A program made the position numbers and the translations under genes. The notes under the pieces were generated by a model that saw only the letters and a program-made list of their open reading frames with translations, was not told the origin of the DNA and searched no databases. Below are positions 12,018 to 23,699 of a DNA stretch of 64,000 nt, piece by piece. The stretch's first letter is position 1. Every line of letters starts with the position of its first letter. The DNA comes from Diaporthe sp. PMI_573 (lineage: Eukaryota > Ascomycota > Sordariomycetes > Diaporthales > Diaporthaceae): NCBI GenBank assembly GCA_021399435.1, contig JAJTUP010000130.1, positions 62,001-126,000 on the forward strand. Direction: 5' to 3'.

Positions 12018-12400
12018 GACGTTCGGCGTGATCTATGACAATCCAGCAGCGCCTTTGGTTAGCTGGAGTCCTCTAAGTGTTGCCAGAATATCTCTTGTTC
12101 TTTCTTGCCAGAGTGCCATGGTACTGTCACGGTCTCCTCATCACCTAGTCCCAAGCGGCCTACCAACACACAATAGCCCCCGGAACTCCGTTGTGCCGAT
12201 CTGTCACGCGCATCTACGGCAGCGGACATGATATGTGACCGAGTGGCCCTGCCGGGGACCTCCCTGCTGATGGGGTGATAGGTCACTTGCCGTTGCCCTC
12301 GTCAGCGTAAGGGTCCCACTTTGTTGGAAACTTTATGGGAAGTTCACAATTTCTTCGAAACAATCTGTGCGCGGCCCTGCGCTCGCTTTCTGAACTCAAT
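12018..12400. other. Spacer between Helitron RepHel and MYND gene
   Basis: No gene seen. It holds the RepHel upstream region; no clear core promoter stands out. Confidence 0.4.
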
Positions 12401-13156
12401 TTACTTCATCTCGACTTCCAGCTCTTCCATTCCAGCTGCTCCCATCAATAAACGTCTCACGACCTCCTCTCGACTAATCTCCCTGGACCGCGGCGGCTCG
12501 CCAGGTCCCGCGACATTGAAGACGGCGCTGTAGGTCACTTTGGTGTCGGAGTCAGCGTCCGCCTCGTCCAGGGGGCGCCTTGCATCGAATGTCGGCGTCG
12601 GCCACGGCGTACACTCAGCCTGGTGGTTTGGCCAGTCCTCCTCTTGGTGCTCTTGCCCACAATACCCCGCGACGTGACAGCCCCCGCATTCCCTTAGCCC
12701 TTCTCTTTTCTTGCATACTCTACAGGACATAAGCTCTGCGAAGAGTCCTGGGTCCGGACCACTAAGGCCACCATCTGGAGAGCGGCTCCTCGACATTACT
12801 TGCAGCATTCGCTGCCGCGTCCGGGTCCGACATTTCAGGTCCCCGCAGAACGGATCCACGACGACCACAACGTGAGGTTCCGGAGCATCAAGGAATGCCA
12901 TCGGAGGTAGATATTCAGTGGCCACTGCTGGTAATCCACTCGCACACGGGGCCGGACTGGCACGCCGGAGGCAAGTCGCCTCGCTCTTTTCCATAATGAT
13001 ATCCATCGCTGCGTCCCACAACTGCCTTTCCTCGGGTTTCGCCTTGTCGGAATCGTCCCCTGCCCCGACGATGCGATTAGGTATGTCGTAGGATACATCG
13101 AACTTGACGCGTACACGATAACAGAGGAAATCAAACCGAACGCGTCTTGTAGCCAT
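12401..13156 (-). CDS. MYND-type zinc-finger protein carried by Helitron B
   Basis: ATG at 13156 (MATRRVRFDFLCYRV) gives 251 residues; the frame continues upstream only to a GTG. Residues about 60-170 are unassigned. A MYND finger follows with CRVCKKREGLRECGGCH, YCGQEHQEEDW and NHQAEC (zinc-binding, protein-interaction module, with H in place of one Cys). The C-terminal tail runs to EELEVEMK. A second copy at 1517-2143 is truncated. The gene is upstream and codirectional with RepHel, 380 bases away, inside the region shared by both Helitron copies, so it is probably element cargo rather than a resident gene. Its function is unknown; captured host gene is my inference. Confidence 0.7.
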   Translation of the reverse strand: MATRRVRFDFLCYRVRVKFDVSYDIPNRIVGAGDDSDKAKPEERQLWDAAMDIIMEKSEATCLRRASPAPCASGLPAVATEYLPPMAFLDAPEPHVVVVVDPFCGDLKCRTRTRQRMLQVMSRSRSPDGGLSGPDPGLFAELMSCRVCKKREGLRECGGCHVAGYCGQEHQEEDWPNHQAECTPWPTPTFDARRPLDEADADSDTKVTYSAVFNVAGPGEPPRSREISREEVVRRLLMGAAGMEELEVEMK

Positions 13157-13412
13157 CTTGAGGTTGATACTGCTCACAATCTGGAGTAAAATGTTGAAGC
13201 GCTTCTTGATCGGCAGATGGGTAACGGCAAGTAGTTGGTGTTTCGTTTTAGCCTTTCGCACGACCCTGACCTATCAGGGAGTTGGATACACAAAACGAAA
13301 AATGTAGCCAGAAAGGGCAGACCTATCTTATATACAGGTAAAATTGCTGTGACCCTGTTAGTGGCTCCCAAATTTGAAACAGCTGCTCCACTGTATGTCT
13401 TAGCTGAGAACA

Positions 13413-13466
13413 GCCTTCCTAACGGGAGGCCTTCCTAGCAAGCCGGCTTGACGGCTGCTCCCCAGT
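13413..13466. repeat. Helitron B terminal repeat with 12-bp palindrome
   Basis: Second copy of the terminal segment described at 2607-2660, with CAAGCCGGCTTG at 13439-13450. Flanking DNA beyond 13466 (GTGAATTG) differs from that beyond 2660 (CTTTCTTA), which sets the boundary. An internal segment of about 85 bases present in Helitron A (about 2522-2606) is absent here. Confidence 0.5.
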
Positions 13467-14608
13467 GTGAATTGATGATCCAATTCTGATTAATGTTTGT
13501 TTTGTCTATATTTGATGCGGGAAATCCGGCATTTGGTTTGCAACTCGGATTTTTATGTTTGTATTGTTCTGATTGGATGAGCACTGTTTCCGGTTTGGTA
13601 CTCCATACCACTGCCTTGTCATGTTATGTAAGCTGCTCTCTCGACTGTTTCAGTAGCAGGTTTCTGTTTCGCGATAGCTTGTGTTGTCAACCTTAATTTC
13701 TCCTGAACATCTAACCACCCCGTATCAACGTAATGTCAGTGTCTACGACTATGGCATTAAGAACAGAAGCAGGGCTCCTAATAGTGCGGACCATTAAGAG
13801 CACTATTAGTGCACACTGTAGTCCAGACTAATAGTCCATGCACTATTGGTTCAGTGTGACGTCTCTCAGACTACACCGATGGTTCAGTGCAGGCCTCTCG
13901 GACCACACTGGTAGTCCAGTGTAACTCAACCAGACTGACCAGTAGTTCAGTGCGAGGGACGCAGACTAACAGTCTCACTATTAGTGCGCCCAAGACTCAA
14001 CGTGCGTCAAGCAGCGTCTTCCCGAGTTTGGAGGCCGCTGCAGAGAACCCAGTCAGGAACTCCGTGACCCAACGCGTCGGACGCGTCGACCGCGCGTGGC
14101 GAAATTTTCAGGATGGTGCTAAGACATGTTAGCAGGTACAACTGTTACACTTTGTTGATATATTGTATCTTAGGTATCACGTAACTGAAACCATCTTCTT
14201 AACAAGAGCCCAGAATTGCCTGCATGTACATGTTCAGCAGCAACTTGATTTTATAGCTTTGGAATGGGCTATCTGGCTGATTTCCGAGAAGAATTTACAG
14301 CCTGAGAGACGATGAAGGGCATGTTATCTGGGTTGCGAATCCCAAGTCGTGGAGTTAAGAGATACAAACCCTGCCATTACAGATGAGCGAGGTGCCAGGT
14401 AGCCTCTATCCGGCACCTCTAGGGTAGGCTGGCTAGCTGCCCTAGACCAAGCCACTCTGCGCGAATTGTACTGCCGCTACACTGTAGCTTGCAGCCTCCC
14501 ATTTGCTCATGTTGAGCAGCTGGCCTTTCGCGATTTTATCCGGTATATTCGTCCCGCTGCTAATGATCTCCTCCCGATAACTGGCAATACGGTCAAAAAT
14601 AACTTATA
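13467..14608. other. Gene-poor spacer containing a dyad-rich repeat
   Basis: No supported gene. The notable content is the palindrome-rich stretch at 13776-13994; the remainder is ordinary mixed sequence. Confidence 0.5.
13776..13994. repeat. Dyad-rich repeat, locus 1
   Basis: A run of short inverted repeats built from GCACTATTAGTGC, ACACTGGTAGTCCAGTGT and similar, beginning at GACCATTAAG. The same architecture occurs at 37836-37975, but with CACT arms replaced by GACT arms on both sides of each dyad (AGACTATTAGTCT there). No coding potential. Confidence 0.6.
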
Positions 14609-15558
14609 ATGGGCCTACAACAACAAATAGGAGTTTATAAGGCGAGCTCTACAGAATGCCCTTTCTTTAATCCACATTATTCCCGACAACTAGACATCGC
14701 CAAATTATTTGGGCATAATCGGATTCACAGTTTAATTCGTTACCAAAGACCATGGCCTGCAGTCCCTAGTGGTAGGGATCAAAGAACAGGAAACGATCCC
14801 GAACACAACATACTTATACACAACGAGAATGATTGGATGACACTTCTCAACGAGCTCTGCGTTGTCGGTGTGCCCATTTGCGAAGATGGCAATCTGCGGG
14901 CGCCTGCCACCCCACACATTTTCCTTCATTGCTATGGTCCTATACCACCGCCAGCTGCTGCCCCAACCAGGCTAATACCTAGTAGTATTGGTACAAGGCG
15001 CCACGCTAAGCCTGCCGATTTCTCTATACCTGTCAACCGCCTGACCGCCAGCAGCGACGAGCTTAATGATGACAGCTCTTGCATGGACAATGAGGAGAGG
15101 ACGTAGAGACAGGACACCTACAAGACACAGCCATTACGTTTAGAGGTTTGGAAAATCCACCCCAAGAGCTGTTGGATGAGCCTTATGGCGTCGCCGAACA
15201 TGCTGTCACATTCCCTGCCATCACTCCGAATGCCGATCAACCTGCCGAGCAGACTCTAATTGATACGGACGACGGGGTGGATGCAGACGACAGACTCCTG
15301 CAGCGGAGCAGTGCCACAGACCTAGATATCTGGCGTCAAGCTTGCGTGTTTTTTGGTTACCCGCTGGAAAAGATGAACTCAGATGACGACGATCGCACTC
15401 ACGCGATAGCAGGCCTGAAAACAACCCTCTGTCCCCCCCAGCTATGGGCAGTCTACTGAATGTTGTTCTCCTTCCAGCTGACTGGCCGGTACGGCACACT
15501 TCTTGCTGACGGAATGGGTGTTGGCAAAACGATTGAAGCCACAGCTACAGCAGTCTGA
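14609..15558 (+). pseudogene. SNF2-family ATPase relic (N-terminal part)
   Basis: The best-preserved part is 15290-15558: DLDIWRQACVFFGYPLE, then LKTTLCPPQLWAVY, a TGA where a Trp codon is expected, MLFSFQLTGRYGTLLADGMGVGKTIEATA. That is the entry to a SNF2/helicase domain with its Walker A motif (GMGVGKT; usually GMGLGKT). Upstream frames 14609-15106 and 15148-15459 lie in different frames and probably are the decayed N-terminus. SNF2 proteins are chromatin or DNA-repair ATPases. The in-frame TGA, the frame shift and loss of all later helicase motifs make it a pseudogene. Family assignment rests on the Walker A block only. Confidence 0.6.
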
Positions 15559-16937
15559 AATACGGTGAGGCGAAAGTCCATATATCTACCATTCGATGAC
15601 TAGGTTTCTTAGCACCACAAAGCCCACCAAACAGATAATCCCTGGCTGGATATCGACCCTTGCCAATCGTCCTTTTCTTTCCATCCCTTTGCGCAAGGCA
15701 GGGGATTTCGTCGGCGCCTTATACTTCAGGATAAAGTTCAACAAGATCCCGGCGGTCTAGAGCAATGCGGTGGCATTGCTGTCAAACATATTTGAGAGAA
15801 GCGACAAGAGCAACGTCCCAGTCACTACGGCCGAGTCGTGGCTGAACCTGAGGTCCAACCCGGACGGCAACTTGGTATGCCCTTCTCCGATATCCGACAC
15901 CGACTTATGGCTCCTGGAGGGACCTAAAATAAACCGGATGAATCCTGACACCTTGATCCTGGAATAAACGGTTAAGATATTAAGCGCTTCTCGCAAAATA
16001 TAGAGAGCCGTGAGGCGGGGATCACCTGCTCTTCGAATACAGTCAGTGCGGTTGCTCTGACAACAATATTGCCCCAGGTCCAAGAGAGGGAAGCCACGCA
16101 GCCTGTATTCAGAACCTGTATCGACCTTTCGTCTTGCAAAGGCCCATTCATTGATATCCTGTGTCCTGCAATGCGTACTGTACTGTACAGGACAGTACAA
16201 TTCAGCCTGATTGGGATGTGCAATTTGGTGCTGCAGCGGCGAACGACGAGCCTCACACCCATGAATCAGGAGCTTCGAGACGCACCAAGAGTCGGCAAGA
16301 GGCCGTGCCGCAGGCCGTGACAACTGCTCTGTATGGTTCGCGGGCACTCTCCACCTCTGCATCTGCACGTAAGCCGCTATGCTCACCTTCTGCATGCCCT
16401 TACGACAGCGCGGGCATCTGTTGGGCAACCTGGCTGTGCAGGTGATGAGGATCCTTGCCATTCATTAGGTCGAGTGATTGTAGTAGGGTTTCACAGCGAT
16501 CCGGACGTGGCTTTGCTACTGTATTATGCAAGCTCAGCTTTGCTCAGCCATCTCACTGCCCTGTGCGTCGTGGCAGCCTACCCCGCATGGCTGCCGATCA
16601 TCCCAAACCCATTCTTCATGTCGATTCACCACCACCTTCTCTTGTGCCTCAGCATCTTTGGCATGGCTGAAGCCATACCTGAATTAGCGAGACTCCAGAT
16701 CGACTGTCTGCCCGGACTTGCCACTCGTTGTTGCTCACGCCTAAGTCCTCACGATAGAGTGGCGTATGTATCCAGCAGTGCAGATACGAGGCGTTGTGTC
16801 ATCCTGCACTCCTAGGGCACAGCCTCTGTCCTCCAAGCCACAGTGGGTGCATTCCTGATTCAAGAATTGATACATAAGACGGCATTTGTGTGTCTCATTA
16901 TTCAATCGATCTCAAGCATGAGCTATCGCACGCCAAA
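15559..16937. other. Non-coding stretch downstream of SNF2 relic
   Basis: Only short, mutually inconsistent frames. It may include further decayed helicase sequence, but I cannot align any motif. The last 50 bases are the receptor gene's 5' leader. Confidence 0.4.
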
Positions 16938-19900
16938 ATGGAGCCGCTGGGATTAGCAGTTGGCCTCGCAGGTCTAGCTGGTCTCTTCAGCACTTGCCTT
17001 GATGCTGTCGAAAAAGTCGACTGCTATCGGGGTTTTGGGCGCGACTCGCGCTCTCTGGAGGCGCAATTCAAAACATTCAGGCTTTGCCTGAGCCGTTGGG
17101 GCCAGGTCGTCGGTTTCAAAGATGGACAGATACGAGACGACCATCATCCCAACCTCAACAACACACAAACGAGGGTAGTGGTAATGGAGATCCTGTCAGT
17201 CATTCACGACTTTTATGGCGAAGCTGAGAATGCCATCGGCGACAGTTTATTCTTGACGGATGCCGATGCTGAGCCTCTTCCTACTCGCCAAGCTGGGCCT
17301 GTCTGGAACACACCATCAGTGTCCAAGCGGCAAAAGCTTGCCTGGACATTCAGAGGAAAGGGTAAACGCACCACAAAAGTCGAGGGTTTCGGAAAACTGG
17401 TTCAGCACCTGCACGACCTTGTTCCTCCAAATTCCATGGACGAAGCGCGGATGGATCCAGGCTTATTCACAGCAGGTAAACATTGTCATGATGTGTGTAA
17501 CGTACGCAAATGCGTTGACTAACTCCAATCTTAGATCACTCAATGGACAAGGCAACATTTGATCTTCGGGAAACTTTAATCAGGATCGAGCATGAGATTC
17601 AAGGTAAGAAAACCGAATCCTATACTCTAATACATACTAATGGCCGCAGCTGAGAGACGACGAGAGCTGCATATCTGGCTTGGATCACCTCCTGCGAACG
17701 ATATCTACAGCACTTTAACACAAGAAAGGCTACAGGGTACATGCGAATGGATCCTGGGGCGGCCTGCATTCCTTGACTGGATCTCGTCCGATGCCAGTGT
17801 AGGGACAGCAAAGTTCCTGTGGATCAACGGAGCTGCAGGTTTTGGGAAGACCGTTCTCTGCGGAAGCATCGTTCAGCATCTCACCTTCACACGCCAAACC
17901 CCTGTCGCTCACTTTTTCCTTTCATCCGAGTTTGAGAGTCGCGAGGATCCCTTTTCGGCTGTCCGATGGTGGGTATACCAATTAATGTCGCAGCACAATG
18001 TTGCGTACAATTTGATTAGCAAAGGTTGGGAGAGCCAAGACGAGCAAATTGCGACACGAGCCACCGTCATCAAGTTGTTACGAGATCTTGTTCAGGCTAT
18101 ACCAGGTTGTATTTTGGTTCTGGATGGCCTCGACGAGTGTACCTGGATGACAGGGAGACAAAGTGGCCACAACTCGATCGCTGGATTCCTGGAAACCGTT
18201 GTGCGAGCACTTGACGATACGTCCACCAGAATACTCATTGTCAGCCGCGATGAAGCTGAGATTCGATATGGGTTAGACCATGCAAGTGGTTGTTCGGAAC
18301 TCAGAATCTCTCATTCAGACGTACAATCCGACATATATTTATACTCCAAGAGTCTACTGGACAAGAAGCTGCCAAAGAAAGATGTGGCTACCAGGAATGA
18401 GCTCTCGCGGGAAATGGCAGACCGTTGCGAGGGGCAATTCCTCCTACTAAAGCTCCAGACGGAGTCTTTACGCAGCTGGAGGAATAAGAAACAGCTTGAA
18501 GCTGACATCAAGGAGACCCCTTCCGGGCTGGACACACTATACGGGCGAGACTTGAACAGGATGCTTAATCTTTCTAACAGAGAGCGAAGTCGTGCCTTTG
18601 CCATTCTACGCTGGGTTGCATTTGCTCTACGGCCGCTCACTGTATCGGAGATCACGGAAGCGTTGCTTATTGATGTGCAATTTCCTGATCCACCGGTTGA
18701 CGAGATGCCTGATTCTATCGATGACAATTACATCAGAGAAGCAATCATCAATCCTTGCGGATCGCTATTGGAAGTGCGAAATTCTTCAGGAGGCTCTGAC
18801 GAGGGATCAAGGACGATTCACTTGCAACACTTCTCAGCCAGGCAATACTTCCTCAGCAACACGTCTGGACAAGGGGAATATATCGCGGCTAATGCACGTC
18901 TTGGGGTATTAAATGAAACGATTGATAATGCCAAGCTTAGCGTACTTTGTCTCCATTATATCAACTCCCGCACGGTGTGGGAAGACGAGTTGAGCAAGAA
19001 TTCAAGCCCAGTAATGACGACATTTCGAGACTACGCCGTCGGTTTCTGGTATCAGCATGCAGCCCTCAGTATACCACTCGAAAATGCTCTTTTGGCAAAG
19101 ATGGAGGCTTTATTAGACGAGAGGAACCCGATTTGGACACAATGGGCAGCCTGGTTTGATTCGAGCAACCATGAGCAGAAAGCAGAAACAGGGGCAGAAC
19201 GTCCTGCCTGCCCTTTGCACCACGCCGTAAGGCTTGGATTTGAAGAGCTAGTGCAACGCCTTGTTGCGAGAGATATAGCAGATATCGATCGGCGAGACCA
19301 TCTCGGAAGAACACCACTCAGCATCGGGTGCGAGGGCGGGGGGATTCAAATTGTACAAGAGCTTCTCAAGAATGGGGCTGACCTTGCTATCCCGAACGGT
19401 TCTGGACGGTCACCATTATATTCGGCATCTCTAAACGGCTACAACAAGGTGGTCAAGATACTGCTTGAGAAAGGGGCCGACCTTGCCGTCCCAAACAATA
19501 ACGGATGGACACCGCTAAATGCTGCCTCGGATAGTGGCCACATTGAGGTGGTCAAGATGCTCCTTGAGAAAGGTGCCGACCTTGCTGTCCCAGACAATGA
19601 TGGATGGACACCACTGAATGCTGCCTCGGATAGTGGCCACATTGAGGTGGTCAAGCTGCTGCTCGAGGAAGGTGCCGACCTTGCTGTCCCAGACAATGAT
19701 GGATGGACACCACTGAATGCTGCCTCGGATAGTGGCCACATTGAGGTGGTCAAGCTGCTGCTCGAGGAAGGCGCCGACCTTGCTGTCCCAGACAATGATG
19801 GATGGACACCACTGAATGCTGCCTCGGATAGTGGCCACATTGAGGTGGTCAAGCTGCTGCTCGAGGAAGGTGCCGACCTTGCTGTCCCAGACAATGATGG

Positions 19901-21617
19901 ATGGACACCATTGAATGCTGCCTCGCGCACCGGCCACATCGAGGTGGTTAAGCAGCTGCTCGAGAAGGGGGCCGACCTTGCCGTCCCAAACAATAACGGA
20001 TGGACACCGCTAAATGCTGCCTCGGATAGTGGCCACATTGAGGTGGTCAAGATGCTACTTGAGAAAGGCGCCGACCTTGCTGTCCCAGACAATGATGGAT
20101 GGACACCATTGAATGCTGCCTCGCGCACCGGCCACATCGAGGTGGTTAAGCAGCTGCTCGAGAAGGGGGCCGACCTTGCTGTCCCAGACAATGATGGATG
20201 GACACCACTGTATTCTGCATCAAGAAATGGGCACACTGAGATAGTTAGGCTGCTACGTGAGAAAGGAGCCAACCTTGCTGTCCCAAACAATGACGGATGG
20301 ACACCGCTAAATGCTGCCTCAAGCAATGGTCATATTGAGGTGGTTAAGCTGCTGCTCGAGAAGGGGGCCGACCTCACTGTTCCAAACAATAACGGATGGA
20401 CACCGCTAAATGCTGCCTCAAGCAATGGCCAAATCGGGGTGGTCAAGCTGCTGCTTGAGAAGGGGGCTGACTTTGCTATCCCAAACAATTATGGCACAAC
20501 ACCACTGAATGCTGCCTCAAGCAATGGCCAAATCGAGGTGGTCAAGCTGCTGCTCGAGAAGGGGGCCGACCTTGCCATCCCACATAAAGACGGATGGACA
20601 CTACTGAATACTGCCTCGGATAGTGGCCAAATCGAGGTGGTCAAGCTGCTGCTCGAGAAGGGGGCTGATCTCGCTGTCCCAAACAAATGTGGCATGACAC
20701 CACTATATTCATCATCATCAAAAGGCCATCTCTCCATCGTCCAGCTTCTTCTTGACCGGGGAGCTGATGCTGAGATGGCAGACGGATATCATATGGCTCC
20801 CCTTCATGCCGCCTCCTTTGGAAATGCCGCCGAAACTGTCAACTTGCTTCTTCAGAGGGGTGCTCCAGCACATGCCCGGGATGTGCTTGGACGAACCCCC
20901 TTTTTCTATGCGATTCGGTCCGGTTGCACTTCCGCGGTCGATGCCTTCCTTGCAACCGTCGACATGGACATCAATGTCCAGGATCTGTACGGATCTACCG
21001 CCTTGTCGATTATTGCCCGCTGTGGTCGAGAGACCATGATGACGCAACTTATGTCACTACCCAACATTGATCCCTCTTTGAACGATCACTTTGGTCGCTC
21101 ACCACTTTGGTGGGCTCAAAAGCAGGGATTCGCCTCTATTGCAAAGCGCCTACTGCATTCGGCAAAAGATCTAAGCATGGCTGCAACTAGTTTCTCGACT
21201 GGAAAACCTGTCTCTTTTGATACAACGGACTCATACTGTGATGTGTGTTTGGCCGATATTGGGGAAATTTACTACCGCTGTCCAGTTTGTTTAAACGGTG
21301 ATTTTGCTATTTGTTTAGATTGTCAGAAAATCGGAGCTCACTGCTTTGTTAAGCCACATATATTACAGATTTGTGGACAGAGGTCCCGGGTGGTCCAGAA
21401 CAGGCCTAAGCCCCAGTGTTGGGAGCATGGATGCAATGGTCGACAGTTCTCGACCTTTAGCAACCTCCTTCGACACCAGCGTGAGAAGTCTGGCCAGGCG
21501 ACTAAAGCCAGCTGCCCCGACTGTGGAGCCGAGTTTACCAGAAGCTCGGCACGGAATGGCCACTTGCTGCATCAAAAATGCAAACAGAAGAGGCAGCCTC
21601 CGGCAGACTCGTCCTGA
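16938..21617 (+). CDS. HeLo-NACHT-ankyrin NOD-like receptor with C-terminal zinc fingers
   Basis: Three exons: 16938-17475, 17535-17603, 17650-21617. Introns of 59 nt (GTAAAC, GACTAAC, TTAG) and 46 nt (GTAAGA, TACTAAT, GCAG) are both phase 1, giving 1524 residues. The start is the ATG in CCAAAATGG; the frame further upstream lacks support. Residues 1-200 form a HeLo domain ([20 protein letters not shown]), known from HET-S as a membrane-acting cell-death domain. A NACHT ATPase follows, Walker A GAAGFGKT near 263-270 and Walker [12 protein letters not shown] near 355-366. About 20 ankyrin repeats fill roughly residues 719-1376. The C-terminus has a ZZ-like cysteine cluster ([18 protein letters not shown]) and two C2H2-like fingers (near 1457-1515). 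The architecture is that of fungal STAND receptors for non-self recognition and programmed cell death; the ligand is unknown. Confidence 0.93.
19497..20684 (+). repeat. Twelve 99-bp tandem units encoding near-identical ankyrin repeats
   Basis: Twelve exact-length units of 33 codons. Units 2-4 encode the same peptide ([20 protein letters not shown]...). Units 5 and 7 share [10 protein letters not shown], and units 1 and 6 share [10 protein letters not shown] with NNGWTP. The flanking ankyrin repeats (before 19497 and after 20684) are diverged. The near identity at nucleotide level points to recent duplication or unequal exchange. Differences cluster at a few positions per unit. Confidence 0.93.
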
Positions 21618-22857
21618 GCGATCACAAAGTACCTCTATCAATGTTAGTAAGAGCGTCGGAAATGCGGAAGACAGATAAATAAGATTTTAGGCTAAATGTC
21701 ATTTTCATTTGAGCAATGTTTCCACAGTCTTTTTTGATCAGTTTCCCAGTGTCTTTTGTTCCTTGCCTAACGTATTATCCGGTACTTTTGGCGAGATGAT
21801 GGTCATTTCCATTTGTACTTTGCAGAGCAGTTTCTCCACCTCACTAGGGGTTCTTTCTAAAACATATCTATTATTGGTATTACTGTACATACAGTACTTG
21901 GCCGTTCAGCTAATCTTTCCTCTTGAGCACCGAATGCCCACCAAAATTGCAATCTTGAGTGGCAGCGTATGTTCCGTCTATGTCTGCTTTATGCCATGAT
22001 CATGCGCCCTCAGATGCTCCCAGTCCTCTCGGGCGGCACAATGTTTGGAACTCCAGAGTTCGAAGGTGATCCAAAATAGGGCCTGCGGGCCATTTATGGC
22101 ACCCATGGGATGGACACTTATTTTTGGCCGGCAAATTGCGTAGTCAAAAAATATTTCTGCACCCTGTGCCTCGAGCTTTTGCATCAATCTAAACTCGACT
22201 CGTTTGTCCTATGGACCAGTTCTGATCTCGGCTCTCTTCTGCTCCGGTGGCCCAACTTTGACCTGTGGCCAGAACGACCTCCAGCTCGGGTCTGGCTCTG
22301 GGATTACAAATAATCTCTCAGTACTTACTTAGTTGCCAGTTGGTGTCGGTTCTTGACGATCAGCTCATCAAACAAATGGTGTAGATAAGCGGACACTCCT
22401 GTCGACCTCAGTATATCTAAAGCTTGTCAATACGAGAGAGTTTCGATGTTCTGCTTAGCGCATCTTTGCCGCTGTTCTGGCTAATAAGTACACAGGTGAA
22501 TCCTAACGAAGGACCAAAGATTGAGCTGCTTTTTTAAAAAAGAAATTTGCCCTTTTTCCCCTTTAGCACGTTGCGGCCCTGGCCTTTGTTGCAGTTTCGG
22601 CACTAGCTAGTGCCCAGTCACATGCGGATAGCTGTGTCCTTTGTGGCTGGATCTCACACAGAGAAGGTCCGAAAAGGTAGATCGTGAGAGTGAAACACCT
22701 CCTTGATATTTAATGCAGAGTTCTTCCTCTGGCTCCATATTTTAGATGTGCATCTCCGTCACGGTACCAGGGTCAGAATATGTGTGATATATTATTTTCA
22801 ACACACTCCATCACAACGAAGACCTTGACCTGTTACTGACGAAAATGATATATTGAC
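21618..22857. other. Intergenic stretch after the receptor gene
   Basis: No gene that I can support; short frames only. It includes the receptor's 3' region and AT-rich tracts. Confidence 0.4.
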
Positions 22858-23271
22858 GTGCCATACTCTCTACCAGCCCCGTCGGTGTCGACGGTGACGA
22901 CCCTAGGTAGTCCTCGATTAAGGCAGAGACTGCCTATACTATCCTTATTACTACTATGGGTTCATGGCGATCGAAAGACCTTGTATAAAGAGTTTGTGAC
23001 GGAGTTGCTTGAGCGTTTTCTATGTAAGAGGGAGAGGGAACAGCTGAGACAATTGCCGAAGGTTATAAAGCGGGAAGGTGTGGATCTTTGTGGGCTCCAC
23101 GGGAAAGAGGATGCCTGGTTTGATAAACATGGTCTCTACTCTATTTCACTATTTAAAAAACTCGTTATGCTATATTTCAAGGGGAAGGAGGATTTATCTG
23201 GGTTCTTTGATAGCGACGAGGATGAGGATAAGGATGAGAATAGGGATGAGAATGAGGATAGCTTACCATAG
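22858..23271 (+). other. Unassigned open frame with acidic tail, no good ATG start
   Basis: The frame opens at GTG and encodes EFVTELLERFLCKREREQ and a lysine/aspartate-rich region ending in a DEDEDKDENRDENED tail. I do not recognise it. Composition looks protein-like after about 22990, so it may be the last exon of an unrecognised gene or a relic. Confidence 0.25.
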
Positions 23272-23699
23272 CCAGCTCGGCCGTCAGACCGTCTAACTGA
23301 GAGTACGTATACCTAATAGCCTTGAGGGTTGCCCTGACTGATTTTCTTCTAACGCTGGGCCTTTGGAATAGATCAACTCCTCGAGAGAAGGGTTAGGAGC
23401 CCGCCGTCGACGCCGTCGTGGTCCTTGGGGCTGGGGGATAGGGTTGACGAGGCCGAGACCTATTGACATGGGAGTCCTCAGCCCATACTTCTAGTACTCT
23501 AGCTCAGTGCAGGTTGTGAAAAGGCTAGTCAGCGTTGGTACCCAATGGTTACATATGCGGAAAAAGTGCGGCATGAATGCGGCACTGGATTCGGGAAGCC
23601 CGAAAGTCGGAAGAGACAGGAGCATTGGCAGGCCCGTTGAACAGATATTTTCCATTCTAACAAAGAACAGCCAAGTTCGACGTTATCGGTTTGTGACAA

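Larger units (their letters stand above)
2661..13466 (-). mobile_element. Helitron B: MYND gene + Rep/HUH-PIF1 helicase, with nested hAT
   Basis: Read on the minus strand the order is: terminal repeat (13466), MYND gene (13156-12401), Helitron replicase/helicase (12017-2818), hairpin (2808-2781). The right boundary is where similarity to Helitron A ends; the left boundary is inferred from adjacency to Helitron A. A hAT element at 5565-8636 is nested inside the coding region. Helitrons move by rolling-circle replication with a RepHel protein. Both the HUH motif and the PIF1 motifs are present, so this was an autonomous copy before the hAT landed. Confidence 0.7.

Noticed and set aside
14325..14400. 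Possible tRNA (GGTTGCGAATCCC box)
   Set aside because: The B-box differs from GGTTCGAATCC, and no acceptor stem or A box can be drawn.
15757..16461. Minus-strand 234-codon frame with CPRCRKGM (RING-like)
   Set aside because: One isolated Cys pair, no further zinc ligands, and a non-ATG start.
19439..20326. Long minus-strand frames of 295 and 140 codons over the ankyrin region
   Set aside because: Shadows of the 99-bp coding repeats; the plus-strand ankyrin frame explains them.
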